Shown piece by piece: positions 11,442 to 23,625 of a stretch of DNA of 64,000 nt; the first letter of the stretch is position 1, and each line of letters opens with the position of its first letter. The translations under genes and the position numbers were made by a program. The notes under the pieces are model-generated. The model was given only the letters and a program-made list of their open reading frames with translations, did no database searches and was not told the DNA's origin. This DNA comes from Hansfordia pulvinata (lineage: Eukaryota > Ascomycota > Sordariomycetes > Xylariales), in the NCBI GenBank assembly GCA_006538405.1, contig BJKQ01000017.1:62001-126000 (forward strand), written 5' to 3'.

Positions 11442-11907
11442 AAGGTCGACTGGCAACAACACTCTGCGAAGAGGGGCGGTAGAGGCCGGACCAGGTGCCG
11501 TAGTGGCTGTCGTCGCTGTCGAGGCGCGACGGCGGCGGCGGCAGCCAGAGATGGGGCGCGTCGCCGTACGTGCTGTCGAGCTGCTGCATGTAATAGTAGT
11601 GGTGGTGGTAGGGCTGTCTGGCGAGTAGATCGGGGCTCTTCCTGGTGGTGGTGGTGGTGGTGGTTGTCGTTCTCTTGACCAGGGCGAGAGAGCGAGGTTG
11701 CGTGGACGTGAACCTGCTAATGGGTGTGGGAGAGGAAACGGTGGTGTTTGTCCTCTTATTACTGCTGGGCAAATGGTGGTGGTGGCGGCCTTGTTGGTGG
11801 CCTTGGTGGTGGTGGTGGTGGTGCTGGGAGTGGTCGTGGTCGTGGTCGGGAGAGGAGAGAGCGGGAGGGAGGACAATGGGCAGGGCGCGCAGGGACGACA
11901 TGGCCAT
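11442..11907 (-). CDS. Doubtful low-complexity open frame, possible first exon
   Basis: A minus-strand frame starting MAMSSLRALPIVLPPALS, then His/Gln-rich and Thr-rich runs, then a more ordered end (DDSHYGTWSGLYRPSSQSV). It meets a perfect GTGAGT donor at 11441. It lies on the same strand as, and upstream of, the PFK-2 gene, so it could be a distal 5' exon of that gene or of a separate transcript. No acceptor could be assigned. The composition is dominated by GGT/GTG microsatellites, which create open frames by chance. Confidence 0.25.
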
Positions 11908-14900
11908 TTCCTATGTATGAATGTTTGTAGGTGAGGTATGTGCTAGTAATGCGGGCGGTCCGACTGGGGACTCACTCGCTCGTACCAAGGCCCGTTTATG
12001 CTGCTCGTACGAATGAATGGCTCGCGGTATGTAGCGCGTCCCGCGTGTGTAGTGGCTACTCGTAGCTGGAGCTCACAGATGGGGATAGCGGGGGGGCTCG
12101 AGTCGTTCAACGAGCCAAGGCAGGCCAAGGCAATCAACCTATGCACCTGGCCGTGTCCGAGTGTAGGTACTTTAGGTAGGGCCCGAGTCGGGAGGGGCAG
12201 GCGTGGCGTGGCAGGGGAGGGGAGGGGAGGGGAGGCGTGGGGAGATGGAGATGGTCAACAATCCAAACTCCGGCAGCGATCGACCGCCGCAGCCGGCTCG
12301 CCCGTCTTTCTGGCTGCAGTCCGGAGCGGTGCGGTGCGAGTACCCGTGTACGAGAGTATATGTACTCCCCGTGGGTGCACACCGGCGTCGGACGTCGACG
12401 TCGGTGGGTTTCCAAAGGGATGCTGTAGGTATGGACCGTCCGCGACGATTTGTTGGTTTAGGTCCCCGGCAAGGTAAAAGGTGTCCAAGGTATGGATGGA
12501 TGTGTGTGGTATGTGTACCTAATGTATGTACTCTTGGACAGAGACACCTGTGGTTTCGCAGTAGGTGGGTGTGGCTCGGAGGTATATGCGTCACAAACCA
12601 CACGGACTCGAAATGGTTGGCGCAGGGTCCGCTCCGACTGGCGGGCCGTTGGGTGGTGCGGCTCGGTTGGTTGGTAAGAGCAATCAGTCATCCGACTGCC
12701 CTGGCAGCCCACGATAGCATAGATAAAAGACGAGGGAGACCAAGATGATGCAGGGGCCCCAGAAGTGTGTGGGGAGCAACGGGATTGTTCGTCAGGGACG
12801 GGAGATGGAGACAGAGACAGAGACAGAAACAGAGACGGAGACAAGAAAAGAAGAAATCAATGCAGCTGTCTGCAGCTTGCTGGCTTGGGTGGCAGACAAG
12901 CCAGACTGTATATACTGTCTGTTGGCCGGCCCCCGAGACGGATTGTGGCGATCCCCTCTGGTTTGCCTCCGCACGCCGGTGAGCAAGAGGCAGAGAGACA
13001 ACCGCTGCCCGCCAAGATGCCAGGGAGGGCGGTGCGTGTCGGCGTGCGTGTCTCCGTGCGCGTGTTGTTGTGGTTGTTGGCCGTCCCCGACAATCAATGA
13101 CAACGGCAACAAGAGCAATAATACTGATAATAATAATAAGTGCAGCTTTCGCCAAGGGATGTGCAGTGCTGGCGCAATGCTGGGCAAGACTGGGCAAGGC
13201 AAGCAAGGCAGAGCAGAGGAGACAGAGCAGGGCAGGACGAAACGGAACAGAGCGCAACAGCAATATTAATGCTGAGCAAGCAACCCTCGGGCGCGAGGGT
13301 ATTTCAGGGTCCTCGACTTTATTATGGGGAGGGGGGGGGGAGGCTTCGCGCCGAGCCTCTGGGACGTGCCTCACAATGCTGACTGACAGACAGATGGGAA
13401 ACACTATCGTACAGACACGGCAGGCCACATACGGCCACACATCCTCGCCCACGCCACGCCCGTACACGCACCGGCGTGCGGGACGGCCGGTAGCGGCGAA
13501 TGGAATCGCCCTGATTCCGTATTGGAAACTGGTAATGGATCAAAAGGGCCCAGCAGGACGGGGCAAAATGGGGCTCCGCCCAAAACGGGCAGGGATGAGA
13601 GCTGGGAGGGCTTGGGGAAGAGCCTTGGAGAAGAGCCTTGGTCTTGGAGGGGCCACGCACGGGGGGTCTCGGGGCTCTCTGGTACGCTGGCACGCTGGCA
13701 CCTCGTCAGTGTGGCAGTGTGTCTGTCTGTCGTACGAGGGCGTGGAGGGCTCTCGGTATTGCTTCTGTCCTGCTTCCGCCGGCCTTCTTCGACTCTCTTG
13801 GCGTCGCTTGGCGCCTGACTTGGCGGGTGCCCAGCGGCAAACAGGACGTCAGATCCTGACTTGGCAGGGGCAGAGTCGTCTGGGCACTGCGGCCTTTGTT
13901 GCCTGTGTTGCGTGTCTCGTGTCTGCGTGTTGTGTGTTGTGTTGCGTGTTGTGCTGAGCTGTTATCTCTTTCTTTCTGTCTCTTCTTCTCTTTCCGTCTC
14001 TTCCTCTCTCTCTTCTGGATAGTGCCCACCCCCCCCCCCTTGTCTCCAGGCGAGCAGGTGACCTGAGCCGATCTGACGAGGCAAATAATGCTACTGGATC
14101 GGCCACTGGGCTATGAGATAAATTAAGAATCTCTCCACCCAGGGCTCTTCTTGGCTCTCGCCTCATCTCTTATCGTCGTCAACATCATCATCGGGGGGGA
14201 ACAAACAACGCTCGACTCGGAGACTCGAGACTCGGCGCGCCAGCTCTGCGCCCGTCCCCGTCGTGCTCTGGCTCTGCTTCGGCGTCGTGTTGGCAAGGCG
14301 CATGCTGAGGCCCCGATGATGAGAGCCTGCTGCTCGTATGCACCCCGTGCATCTCGCATGCGAACGTCTGCCATGCCCTACCTGCTCGTAATAACACTGG
14401 AGGAACAAATCTCCTTGGTACGTATATCCTGAAGTGCGTGTGCATGTACGAGTATCCCCCCCTTTCCCACTCCCTCTTCTTCATCATCTTGCTACTCGTA
14501 CATCGCAGCCTTCCCCGCTTCCTGTCCCGCGTGCATGCCCTAATGCATCACCGCCGACGCGGGTGTCCCCTTCAGGCGCCCCAGCACGAGTACAAGTACA
14601 GCGAGTGGCATTCGTGCGCGAGATGGCGGCCAACCAGAGGTGAAGGTACCTTAGGTACCTGCTTGCATGCACCTGCCTTGCCTTGCCTGGCCCTGCCTTG
14701 CCTTGCCCTGCCCTGCCCTGCTTGCCTGCCCGATCACCAGATGCCACAAAGCAACCAAGATGATTGTCTCTTCTCCGCCGCCTCGATGACTCAAGTGGAG
14801 TGGGACCCGCCCGCCCGTTGACGTTGGCCCAGGATGGGAGGCGCCGGCGATCGCTCGCCGCGGATATCTCTGAGGTACTGGCGCGGCCACCCACGACGTA

Positions 14901-15004
14901 GCGTCGACGTGCGTACCTCTGGGTACCCCGCTCGGTGTCCTGTCACTTCGATTCGTGGTTGGATGGCTTCCATGGATTTGGATAGGGCTCTCTCCGTTGA
15001 CTCG

Positions 15005-15025
15005 ACTTGACTTGACTTGACTTGA
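15005..15025. repeat. CTTGA pentanucleotide tandem tract
   Basis: Four tandem copies of the five-base unit CTTGA within the gene-poor region. It is one of several pentamer tracts there. Confidence 0.9.
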
Positions 15026-15195
15026 CCAATGGCCGCCACCGGCCAAGGATTGCGCATGTCGGGTTGACGTTTCCTCTGCCGCGCCGCGCGCCTGCGCCCC
15101 TGCCAAACTGGACCTCACCCAACCGGCTCGTCAGTGTTCTGTGAGAAGCCCGGGCGGGGCGACCAACGATGCCCCGGCGGAGGGACGTCGGATGT

Positions 15196-15221
15196 GAGTC
15201 CAGTCCAGTCCAGTCCAGTCC
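15196..15221. repeat. AGTCC pentanucleotide tandem tract
   Basis: Five tandem copies of the five-base unit AGTCC in non-coding DNA, 170 bases from the CTTGA tract. Confidence 0.9.
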
Positions 15222-16501
15222 CACGGACGTCGCCAGCCTCTCTACTCGTACCTTACTTGGAGCTGCCAGGCGGGCTGTGATCCGTACCCGGTATCTCATA
15301 GGTACACTTATTACCTTTTTACTCATTTTGGCTCCGAAAATACACACAAGCCCACGCACACATGACGAAGACGACACGGACCTCGCCCCCGACAAACCTC
15401 GGCGGCCAGCCCAGCGGGCAAGCGAGCCTGCCCACGCCGGCGGCAGCTGGGCGGTGGCGTTGGGCGAGTGGCGGCCGTCGCGCGTGTGGCCGGGCCTGCG
15501 AGGCGGATTTTTGGTGAGTTGCGCGTACGTATGGGATGTGTTTGATCGGATCTCCCGCCAAGGCATTCCCTTTTTCTCGGCGCGCCTACTTTAGGTACAC
15601 TCGTGGGACAGCGGAGGAGCTGAGGAGAGGAGGTTCGCAAAGCAAAGCAGGGTCAGGAAGAGGTCCCGCAATCGCAACCCCCCGTCGTGATATCGGGATT
15701 CTGGCTGGTGGCTGTCTTGTGTGTATGGACATGTGTAGTACGAGCATTTGGTCTCTCTTCTATTCCCGTGCTGCCCAACAATGAAATGAACACTTTAGTA
15801 AATAACTAGTTAAGTACTCCGTAGACGGCGAGTCGAGTCCAAGTCAACAAAAGCTCACCAATGCAACGCATCGGCGTCGCAGACTGTCAGCAAAGCCCTC
15901 TCCCCCCGGTTCCGTGGCTGATTCTCCGTCGGCGCCCCGGAACATACATGACTCCGCGTGTGCCGTATGCTCGCCTCTTCCCCCCTGCGACGGCTGTGAT
16001 TCGACAGCTGTCGGACACATCGCAGCGCCGCTCAACTGTTGTGTTGGGGAGGAGGCCTGTTTGACCTGCCGTGTACGGTACGGGTACTGGTGCTTCGCCG
16101 TGTTTGCGGTCGCCCGGATACGGACGGCGGAGAGCTGCGCGCCACAAACTCTGTCCCGGTGCCTTTTTCTGTCTAAAACACACCACTCGCAGGCAACCTA
16201 CCTGATAAAGCCCCAGACAGGAGCCAAGGGCACGGACTATGGATTATTGAGTGCTAGCTAAGCACGGAGAGAGGGATAGCAGGGGGCGGGGGGGGGGGGG
16301 GCTTAGAAGAGACAGTACGAGTGCCGAAGTTGCAGAGATACAGATTGATTGCCGATGCAAGGGTCAAGCCCGCACGGCGGCATGTCGTGCTCGTACCTAA
16401 TAACTCAGCTCGTCTAGTTAGTGCGCGGAATCTGGAATGCCAGGCACCACCGGCACCCGAGATGGCATTGACAAGACCCCGGGCCCGGCTTGGCAGAAAA
16501 G

Positions 16502-16504
<3 letters not shown>

Positions 16505-16538
<34 letters not shown>

Positions 16539-16543
16539 TGCTG
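16505..16543. repeat. (CTG)n trinucleotide tract in non-coding DNA
   Basis: Thirteen CTG-type triplets with one TTG interruption. It produces Leu, Ala, Cys or Gln open frames by chance. No gene is supported around it. Confidence 0.95.
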
Positions 16544-19500
16544 GGAGCACAGCCGCGAGTTGAACAAGATGGATGCGGCTGGCGCGGCCAGTTGCATCGT
16601 CACATTACTCTCCTTTTCCAGCCGGGGCGGTTGGGGGAGAGCTCCATATCGAGATCGATAGCCGTGTCATTTTGTTAAAGACTCATGATTCTCGTGACAG
16701 TTCTCTGTGAGTGAGTGAGTGGGTGAAACGACAACGCGGCTGGTTATCATCTGTGCCAGCCAAGCTCTGTGGCGAGGGAGCATCACCAGCGCACAAGACA
16801 AGCCAAGCCAGGCCAAGCCAAGCCAAGCCCCCTGCTACGAGTACCTACACTCGTACTGCAGCAGCAGCAGTTGCTATTGTTGATATTGCCATTACTACTG
16901 TCAACACCACCATCATCACACGAGCGTGTACGAGTAACTCGTCGTATCTGTGTCTCTGATAACGGCCGGCATTGCGATGGACGGACTCAGCCAAGCCAAG
17001 CCGGGTCCGCGCCTCGGCCAAGCGCCAAGAGGCTTGGCCGGTGCGTCTGCGTCTGCGTCTGTGTGGCTCTCGCAAGGGAATGCCGGGGCGACTACTCCCC
17101 CCTTCCTCTCCGCTTGCCCATGATTCAACAACTCTGACGCTCTCTCTCGGAGAGATACCAGGTGGTGAGAGGTACGAGAAGATTGGGTATTCTTTATTCT
17201 TAGCCGTCATCCCACGCCGCGCAAAGACGCCCAAGCCCCGTCGCCGCCGCTGCCAAGGGCTTGTCATCAGCAGCGACTCGGCATTTATCAGGAGGAGATG
17301 GGGCCCTTGCGGGCGGGCTGGGCCGTCTACCCTACGAGTACACCACCTACCGCCTGACGAGCGAGATCCTTTCTCCTGCTTCCCTGCTTATTATAATCTC
17401 TGGGGACGAGATGGCCCGCGATTCCTCCCCCCCTCTCCCGTCTTCTTCCCGTCGGGCTAGAAAACCCAAGGATTCCCGTTTCTCTTCCTGTGCCTACCTG
17501 CCTGCCTGCCCGCCTGTCTATGAGCACCTCCTTTGCCACCCGCACAGCCTTATCCCTCGCTCTTGGAAGCCCGCGGGTGAGGAGCAGGAAGAGGAGGAGG
17601 AAGGGGTTCTGGCGTGTCTTACACACTGCCGCCCTGCCCGCTGGCCCTCATGCGCGTGGCTGCTGCTTACGAGCAACTACCTACCAGAGGTGAGGTGCGC
17701 GTAATCTGGCGCGCCTCGCAGAGAAACTGTTGAACTGGACTTGGACGGTGGTCTTGTGCGTGCAAGCCACACGGACGGACAGACAGAGAGGCATCCGTAA
17801 GATGCGAGCGCGAGTACTGGTACCTACCTAGGTATGTATGTACCAGCTCCCACGGCCCCCAGTTCACAGTCTACCGATGTACGAGTACGCGGGCGAGTCA
17901 CCGAGTACCTGTCACCGCCGGCAGCCCGTCATCCCATCACAACTTCAACAGCCAAGCCACCACCAGACGATGCCGTGTCACCTGTGTGTGTTTGTGTGTG
18001 GGTGTATGTGTATATGTGTGCGCGCGCCCGAGATTGGCAGACCGCGCGGAGACGGCGGCAAGCGCTCTTGTTGATTGCAGTTGTTGTCCATGTGCTCGTT
18101 CATACAAGCCAAGAAAGGCCGGTCAGCCAATGCAGGCAGGTAAGAGATGGACCTGTGCCAGGTACGTGCGCCTAACGGATTTGAGCTCATGGTCTCGACG
18201 GTGGATTACGGAGTGGTCTCGACCGTGGCCTTATTGCCTTCTGTTGGGTGCTGAGCTCCGCTATGTACCTGGCTTGGGTACTCGTAGTAGGTACTCGTAC
18301 CACCCGTCACGGCCTCGGGAATGCCCACGGGGTTGACTGCTTGGATGAGCTGCGACGCCGGCTGGGCCCTCTTGCTTTTTGTCTCGTCCTGCCTTGCAGA
18401 ATCACACACACCTAACCTCATCATCATCATCATCAGGGTCCTTGGAGACGGTCTTATTTTTTTTCTCTCTTTCTCCACGCTGAGACGGTGTCTCTCGTAG
18501 CTCAAGCCTTGCCCGACGGGGGACCCGGCTGATGGGCCGCATAGATGGACTGTATAGTACCCATCGTGACTCCGAGTCGACAGCCCTGAGAACATCCCCA
18601 TGCAAGATCGAAACCCCCGCGCAGCCCGGCTTCTTACTCGTACTACCCATCTCGAGATCTGCTGTCACGAATTTCGGCGCGCGTACTTCGCCCACTGCAC
18701 CTCAGCCGCCCACCCGCTCGCTCGCGGCTCGTGCAGAAGCGAATGCGCCTCCGTACGTGCAATGCATCATCCATCATCCAATTTCCCGTGTGCCGGTCTC
18801 TTCCGCCTTCTTCTCGTCCCGAACCCCCCGCGCGAGCGGTTCCCCACGCCAGAAGCCAAAAACCCTGGCTGCGGGTGTCTTTGTAGACCACAGCCCCAGC
18901 GGCCCGCTTTCTAGGCGCCTGGGAGTCTCGCCTGGGACGCCCCGGTCTCGGCATGGGCCAGGGCGAGCAAGGCAGGCGGGCGGGCGTGATGTGTCTGTGT
19001 TGACCACCGTCGACACCCTTTCTCCCTATCTCTCCCTGGCTTGAAAAATCAAAAAGAAGAAGAAGAAGAAGAAAAGGCCGAGCGCGCTCAATATGTCTGC
19101 CAAGGGCCCATCATCACTCGGTCATCGTCGCTGGGATACCGATCTTATCAAGATAAGCATTCTCGGCGCGCGAGACATGGTCTGAGCAGGAGGGTGATAG
19201 GGGGGGGGGGCTTTGTTCGAGTGGCTGTGTGTGCTCTGTGGCTCATCAGCCCGTCCGTACCGTCTCCTGATACGCGTACGGCGTCGATGGTGCTCTTCAT
19301 CTGATCTTGCACGTCGTCAGCCTCTCGCAGTAAACGGCGCACAAGGGTGATGGGGAGAGTCACCATGCTGCAATAACGGGCGGGCGCGTGCGACGCAAAG
19401 GCATCGTGCAGTAGTGCATGAGGGATCTCTTCCCCAGAGGGTCCAAATCTGCCCATCTCCGCCCCTCGAGTCGATACGATACGATACGGCGAACGGGGTA

Positions 19501-20245
19501 ATTCATCGGATCTAGATCTACACTTAGCAGAGAGGCGTCGATGCACGCCGGAGCCTGACAGCCCGACATTGCAGTCTGGCAGCCAGGCCTGCTCCCCATC
19601 CATCTCAGAGGCACACTTTGTAAATCGTCAGTCTCCAAGGCGCGCCCGCTTCTTGGCTCATCACCCCGGGTATAGCCTGACGTAGGGTGCCGTGGGGACC
19701 CCGGTGCCGGCTTCCAGAGGTCCCAAGGGGACAGGCGTCTTCTCCCTGGTACTCAGACCCCTTTCTGAAGCTTTTTTTTGTTTATCGGCAAGCAGCACGC
19801 GAATCTACCTAAACTATATACACATATGAGGCGGCAGCTGCTTGGAGAGGCGGGGGGCGCCCGCAACGCCGGTTGTTGTAGACGAGCGAGGGGGGCCATT
19901 TGTCTCTTGCTTGTCTGTGTGGCCCGTGGTTGGTTGCCAACGCACCATTCTCTCTTCAGAAACATGGCAGGTGCTTCCCTATACATTGTTCATCCAAAAT
20001 TATCCCAAGAGAGGCGATGCGTTGTTCAACGCCCCTCAGCCTCGACCGCGAGCACCCGCGCGACGAGACGGGCCTTTGCGGAAGAAACCTCTTGCCCGTC
20101 TTCGAGCGACACGTCTCGCCCCCCCATCCTCGCTTCTGCCCTACCGAGTGGCAGCGGCCTGGCGCGCGTGGTAGCCCCGCGCCGCCCGGCGCGCGCGGCC
20201 TGCGAAAGGCCCGCCACAGCAGCCGGACCGGGGCGAAAGAGGCGA

Positions 20246-20309
20246 GAGCCGCCAGGCCGCGCGATGAGCGGATGAATGAGCCGCCAGGCCGCGCGATGGG
20301 CGGATGAAC
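20246..20309. repeat. 32-bp direct tandem duplication
   Basis: Two adjacent 32-base copies beginning GAGCCGCCAGGCCGCGCGAT, differing at two positions. They lie about 480 bases upstream of the secreted-protein gene at 20785. Confidence 0.85.
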
Positions 20310-20784
20310 GAATCCCCGGGCGCGCGCGCCGCACTTCGCGAGGCGTGTGGGCTGTTCTGAGCTTGACTTGACTCATCGCGCGAAAGCGTCTATTATAGCC
20401 CTATCCGGCCTGATGCGTAGTAGAAAGAACAGCAGAGGCGTGGGAACCACTGTAAGCCGCCACCCATAAGCGAGCTGGCGAAGGGCCTCGGTGGTTGTGA
20501 GATGTTGGCCACCCCTCAGTCACCGCTAAGCGGGAGTCGAAGCGAGGTTCTATCTCATTACCCCGGGTACCTAATCCAGCATACAAAAAGAGGCTTCCCT
20601 CCGTTGCTCAGCAATCGCGGGGATCACCATTGTTGGATTACAGAAAACACACTCGCCAGGTTTTTTCCTCAACCAAGTCCGCCCGCACCGTTTCCCCATC
20701 GCCCTCTGTAATTACCCCCTGCGAAATCAAACATCGCACTCTCTTTTGCACGAGTCAACCCTCACGACGAGCCCTCGGGAAATC

Positions 20785-21222
20785 ATGCGGTCCAGCCTCA
20801 TCTACGCCTTCCTCCTCTCGGCCCTGACCTGGTCCTGTCTGGGTAGGATGGTCGACTTTCATCCAAGATTCAACTGGCGCATATTCTTCATGAAGACCCT
20901 CACAGGCGACCTCCACGGGTTCCTGGGGAGCTACGACGATAGCTTCCCGGATCCAGACGCACCTGGCGGCTACGGGGGCCCCAAGGTCGAGGTGGGCGGG
21001 AGCAACTGGCAGTACGAGTTCTTCGCGATGAGGAACGTCAAGGACGGCTGGGAACCGCGCTTCTTCACCCCCGAGGGCAAGATCGTCGAGTACAAAGCGG
21101 CAATTGGCCACATGCGCGACGGAAAACAGCTGTACAGAGTCCCTGACAAGGTCACGTACATGCGGGTCCTTCCGACCGAGGACGAGGGGAAGAGTCATCA
21201 TGATGGGGGGGCCTCACTATAG
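20785..21222 (+). CDS. Small predicted secreted protein, unknown function
   Basis: Single-exon gene of 145 residues. The ATG at 20785 is preferred over an in-frame ATG at 20746 because it is followed directly by a typical signal peptide (MRSSLIYAFLLSALTWSCLG). The mature part, from about residue 21, is rich in aromatic and charged residues (RFNWRIFFMKTL, WQYEFFAMRNVKDGWEPRFF, DKVTYMRVLP). It has no Cys beyond the one in the signal peptide, which is unusual for small secreted fungal proteins. The tail is hydrophilic (EDEGKSHHDGG). No family is recognised; cell-wall, effector-like or other extracellular roles are all possible. Confidence 0.6.
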   Translation: MRSSLIYAFLLSALTWSCLGRMVDFHPRFNWRIFFMKTLTGDLHGFLGSYDDSFPDPDAPGGYGGPKVEVGGSNWQYEFFAMRNVKDGWEPRFFTPEGKIVEYKAAIGHMRDGKQLYRVPDKVTYMRVLPTEDEGKSHHDGGASL

Positions 21223-23625
21223 AGCAAAAGGAGATTCGAGGGGCCTTTTGTCTCTCTCCGGTCTGGACGATCTCGGGCTCTTTCTCAACGCTCGAGGTTA
21301 CTTCGGATCCGGGAGCCTCTCCTTGGGGGGTGGGGGTGTTTCCGCGTCTTTGTTTCTTTTGTTTGCAATAGAAATGACTTGTCCTGTTATCAGCAGCAGA
21401 CGAAGGGGGGGGGGGTTTCATAAAAACCTGGAAGAATCGGTCGCCGAGTTGGTTGTAGTACTCCCAAAATGAAGATAGATAAAAATTCTCTACGGCCGCA
21501 AGCTTCATGATACTGCCTTACTGTGACTGCGAATAGATCAACATGAAGATGGGATACGCAGCCAGCCCTGCCCGTTGCCGTGGAAGCGTCCTCAGCTCGA
21601 CAACCATTGACCTGGGCGGAGGCGCCCGGCCCAGCCAACATGCTGCGAAAACTTCTCGGCCGACGCTGGTGGAAAGCTGATGGAGAGGGCGTGCCAGAGT
21701 AGGCTCGTTCGACTTTGCCTTCGGGGCAAGTCGTATACGCCCCCCGAGCCCGCCCCGTCTCGGCTCCGGTTGTTCGAGAGCGTTCGGCAGTTTCGGGCCA
21801 TCACGGGCAGTGCCCATAGCTTCGAGGCGGTTGATGCTGGGAGCTAAGTTGGAAGATGTTAGGTTAAGACTCCCCGGCTGAGACGCCGAGCAGCAGCTCG
21901 GTGGTGATGAATGAGGAGAGGTGGCTTCTGGAAGGGGTTTTCACGGTGCGCCGCCCTGGCCAAAGTTGGAACACATGGTTCACGACTTCTGGAAACAGCG
22001 TATCGCGATGTTGCGTCGCAGTTACAGCCAGAGCGCCTCCCAGGCTGCTCCTCTCTGAACATGTCGCCTTGATGAGTCCACGGTCCGCATGGGAAGGTCT
22101 CCCCCTTCAGACGATCAACGAGCTTGGTGAGCCCCATGCGCCGCCAATCGAGTCACCCGTTCGAGGAAACACCCTCAGCCTAAAAGCCGCGGTGCTGCCC
22201 CGGCAAGGTCGACCTGCTTGCCCCGGCGGATCGGCGAGCTGTACTGGGGTGCGAGCGACGCACGGCTTCTGATCGGGAGCCGCGGGGCTTGAGTGAAGCA
22301 CGGCAGATGGAAAAGTTGATGAGAGGCTGCCGGCTGAGGAGCGACCTGCTCCATGTGGCTGAGAGTCCGATAGTCTGATGCTTACCTGACCTACACAGCT
22401 ATACCCAATGCTGCTTCAGCCGAGGCTTGGACAGCTCCCGCCTCTGCCGCCGCTGCCTGGCGAAGAGAAAGAGAAGAATGCGAATGCGATGGGAGGAGGG
22501 AGACCTGGGGAGAGAAAGCGTCCACCAGCGGGGATTTGGACTTGGACGAAGCCCGACAAGTCTCTACTGCACGTGCTCTGTCCGTTACGGGTGACAGTGC
22601 TCACCGCGGAAGCGTTCTTGTAGCGGTCTGCTTCTTTAGGCGAGGCTCTTAGACTCGTTCAGCTAAGCTGTACCGATCATAGTGGGCGCGACTACTCGGG
22701 CGCTTAACGAAATAAAGAGAAATAGAGAGAGAGACAGAGAGAGGAGGAGGAGATAGAGTCCTTTTGGCACTCTCTAAGTGGTCCAGATACAGCCGCCGGG
22801 TTCCCCCGTCTCCGGAGAAACGCACCCTCTGCTCGATTGTTGCGGGATGTCCCTGTCCAGACTTTAAGACTCACAACCACGCCTCTAAGCGCACTCTACC
22901 AATCTCGTCACTGGTAGAATTAAGTAATGGGTTTCAAGCCGACGGCCCGTAGGTTCTTACCACACGAATGTAGACCACGTATATAACTCGGGTAACTTGC
23001 TTCCCTTGAATCCTTCTTCCTGAGCGTTTCCCGACCCAACAAGGCGCTTGGGAATGCCGCCACTTGATGATCGTTCCGCCCCCTCATGGCGGATAGTTCC
23101 GAGAGCGCACGCCCAGGCTCTGGAGCATTGACCCGGGCGGTCACTGGCGTACGCCTATACGAACAGGCCACCTGCGCGTAAATGCGGGTATTGCCGGCCT
23201 GCGCCGTGTGGCGCTGCCACGTTTTCGCGGGCTCCGTCAGGGCGATACACCAGCTGCCACGGCCACGCCAGATCGAAGAGAGATCCCGGGGTTTTGGCGA
23301 GAGGAGAGGCAGGCGGTGGGAGGGGCAGGATCTTGCCTCTCGTCGGAGAGGGCCGCCGCGGCGTCGGGGTCGAGCTCTTGATCACCTGGTCTGTCTACTG
23401 GCTTTAAGCAGACTGCTAGTAGAAGGGAGTCGACTCGCGTACATAGAAAAAAGAAGCTGCCTCCGACCACCGGGAAGAGACAGGATCTCTCACCCAACGG
23501 GCCTGCCTCCCCCCCTAATTCATATTTATCAAGCAAGCCTATATCCAGGATTGGTTCGGGTCCTACTCCAGCCCAGTAGCTCATATCCAAGGAATCTTCA
23601 GTCAAACCCCCCTTCTATCCCCAAG
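21223..23625. other. Intergenic region between the two secreted-protein genes
   Basis: 2.4 kb. Short frames such as 21901-22272 (+) and 22137-21859 (-) show no recognisable motif. A G10 run lies near 21404 and a GA-rich tract at 22715-22756. Codon-like signal is weak; a decayed gene cannot be excluded at 21850-22300, but I cannot support one. Confidence 0.5.

Larger units (their letters stand above)
10618..20784. other. Ten-kilobase gene-poor region
   Basis: No convincing gene was recognised apart from one doubtful open frame near 11442-11907. The many open frames are GC-driven, overlap on both strands and lack motifs. The region is dense in simple repeats: (GT)n at 11001-11044, GGT tracts near 11646 and 11803, and GGGGA, CTTGA and AGTCC pentamer tracts. 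It also has CTG at 16505-16543 and ATC near 18418. Words of the TACGAGTA/TACTCGTA type recur, for example at 14447, 15243, 16836, 17333, 17879 and 18291. Runs of 10 or more G occur near 13330, 16290 and 19200. It may hold a long 5' leader of the PFK-2 gene or non-coding transcripts; the sequence alone cannot show that. Confidence 0.55.

Noticed and set aside
12688..13467. 259-residue minus-strand open frame with hydrophobic stretches
   Set aside because: Overlaps several equally long frames on both strands, built on repeat-rich sequence, no recognisable domain.
15005..15221. Tandem pentamers as a CRISPR array or telomere-like repeat
   Set aside because: Units are five bases with no spacers and differ from the TTAGGG telomere unit.
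10618..20784. Degenerate transposon in the gene-poor block
   Set aside because: No terminal repeats, transposase or reverse-transcriptase motifs, or AT-rich RIP signature seen.
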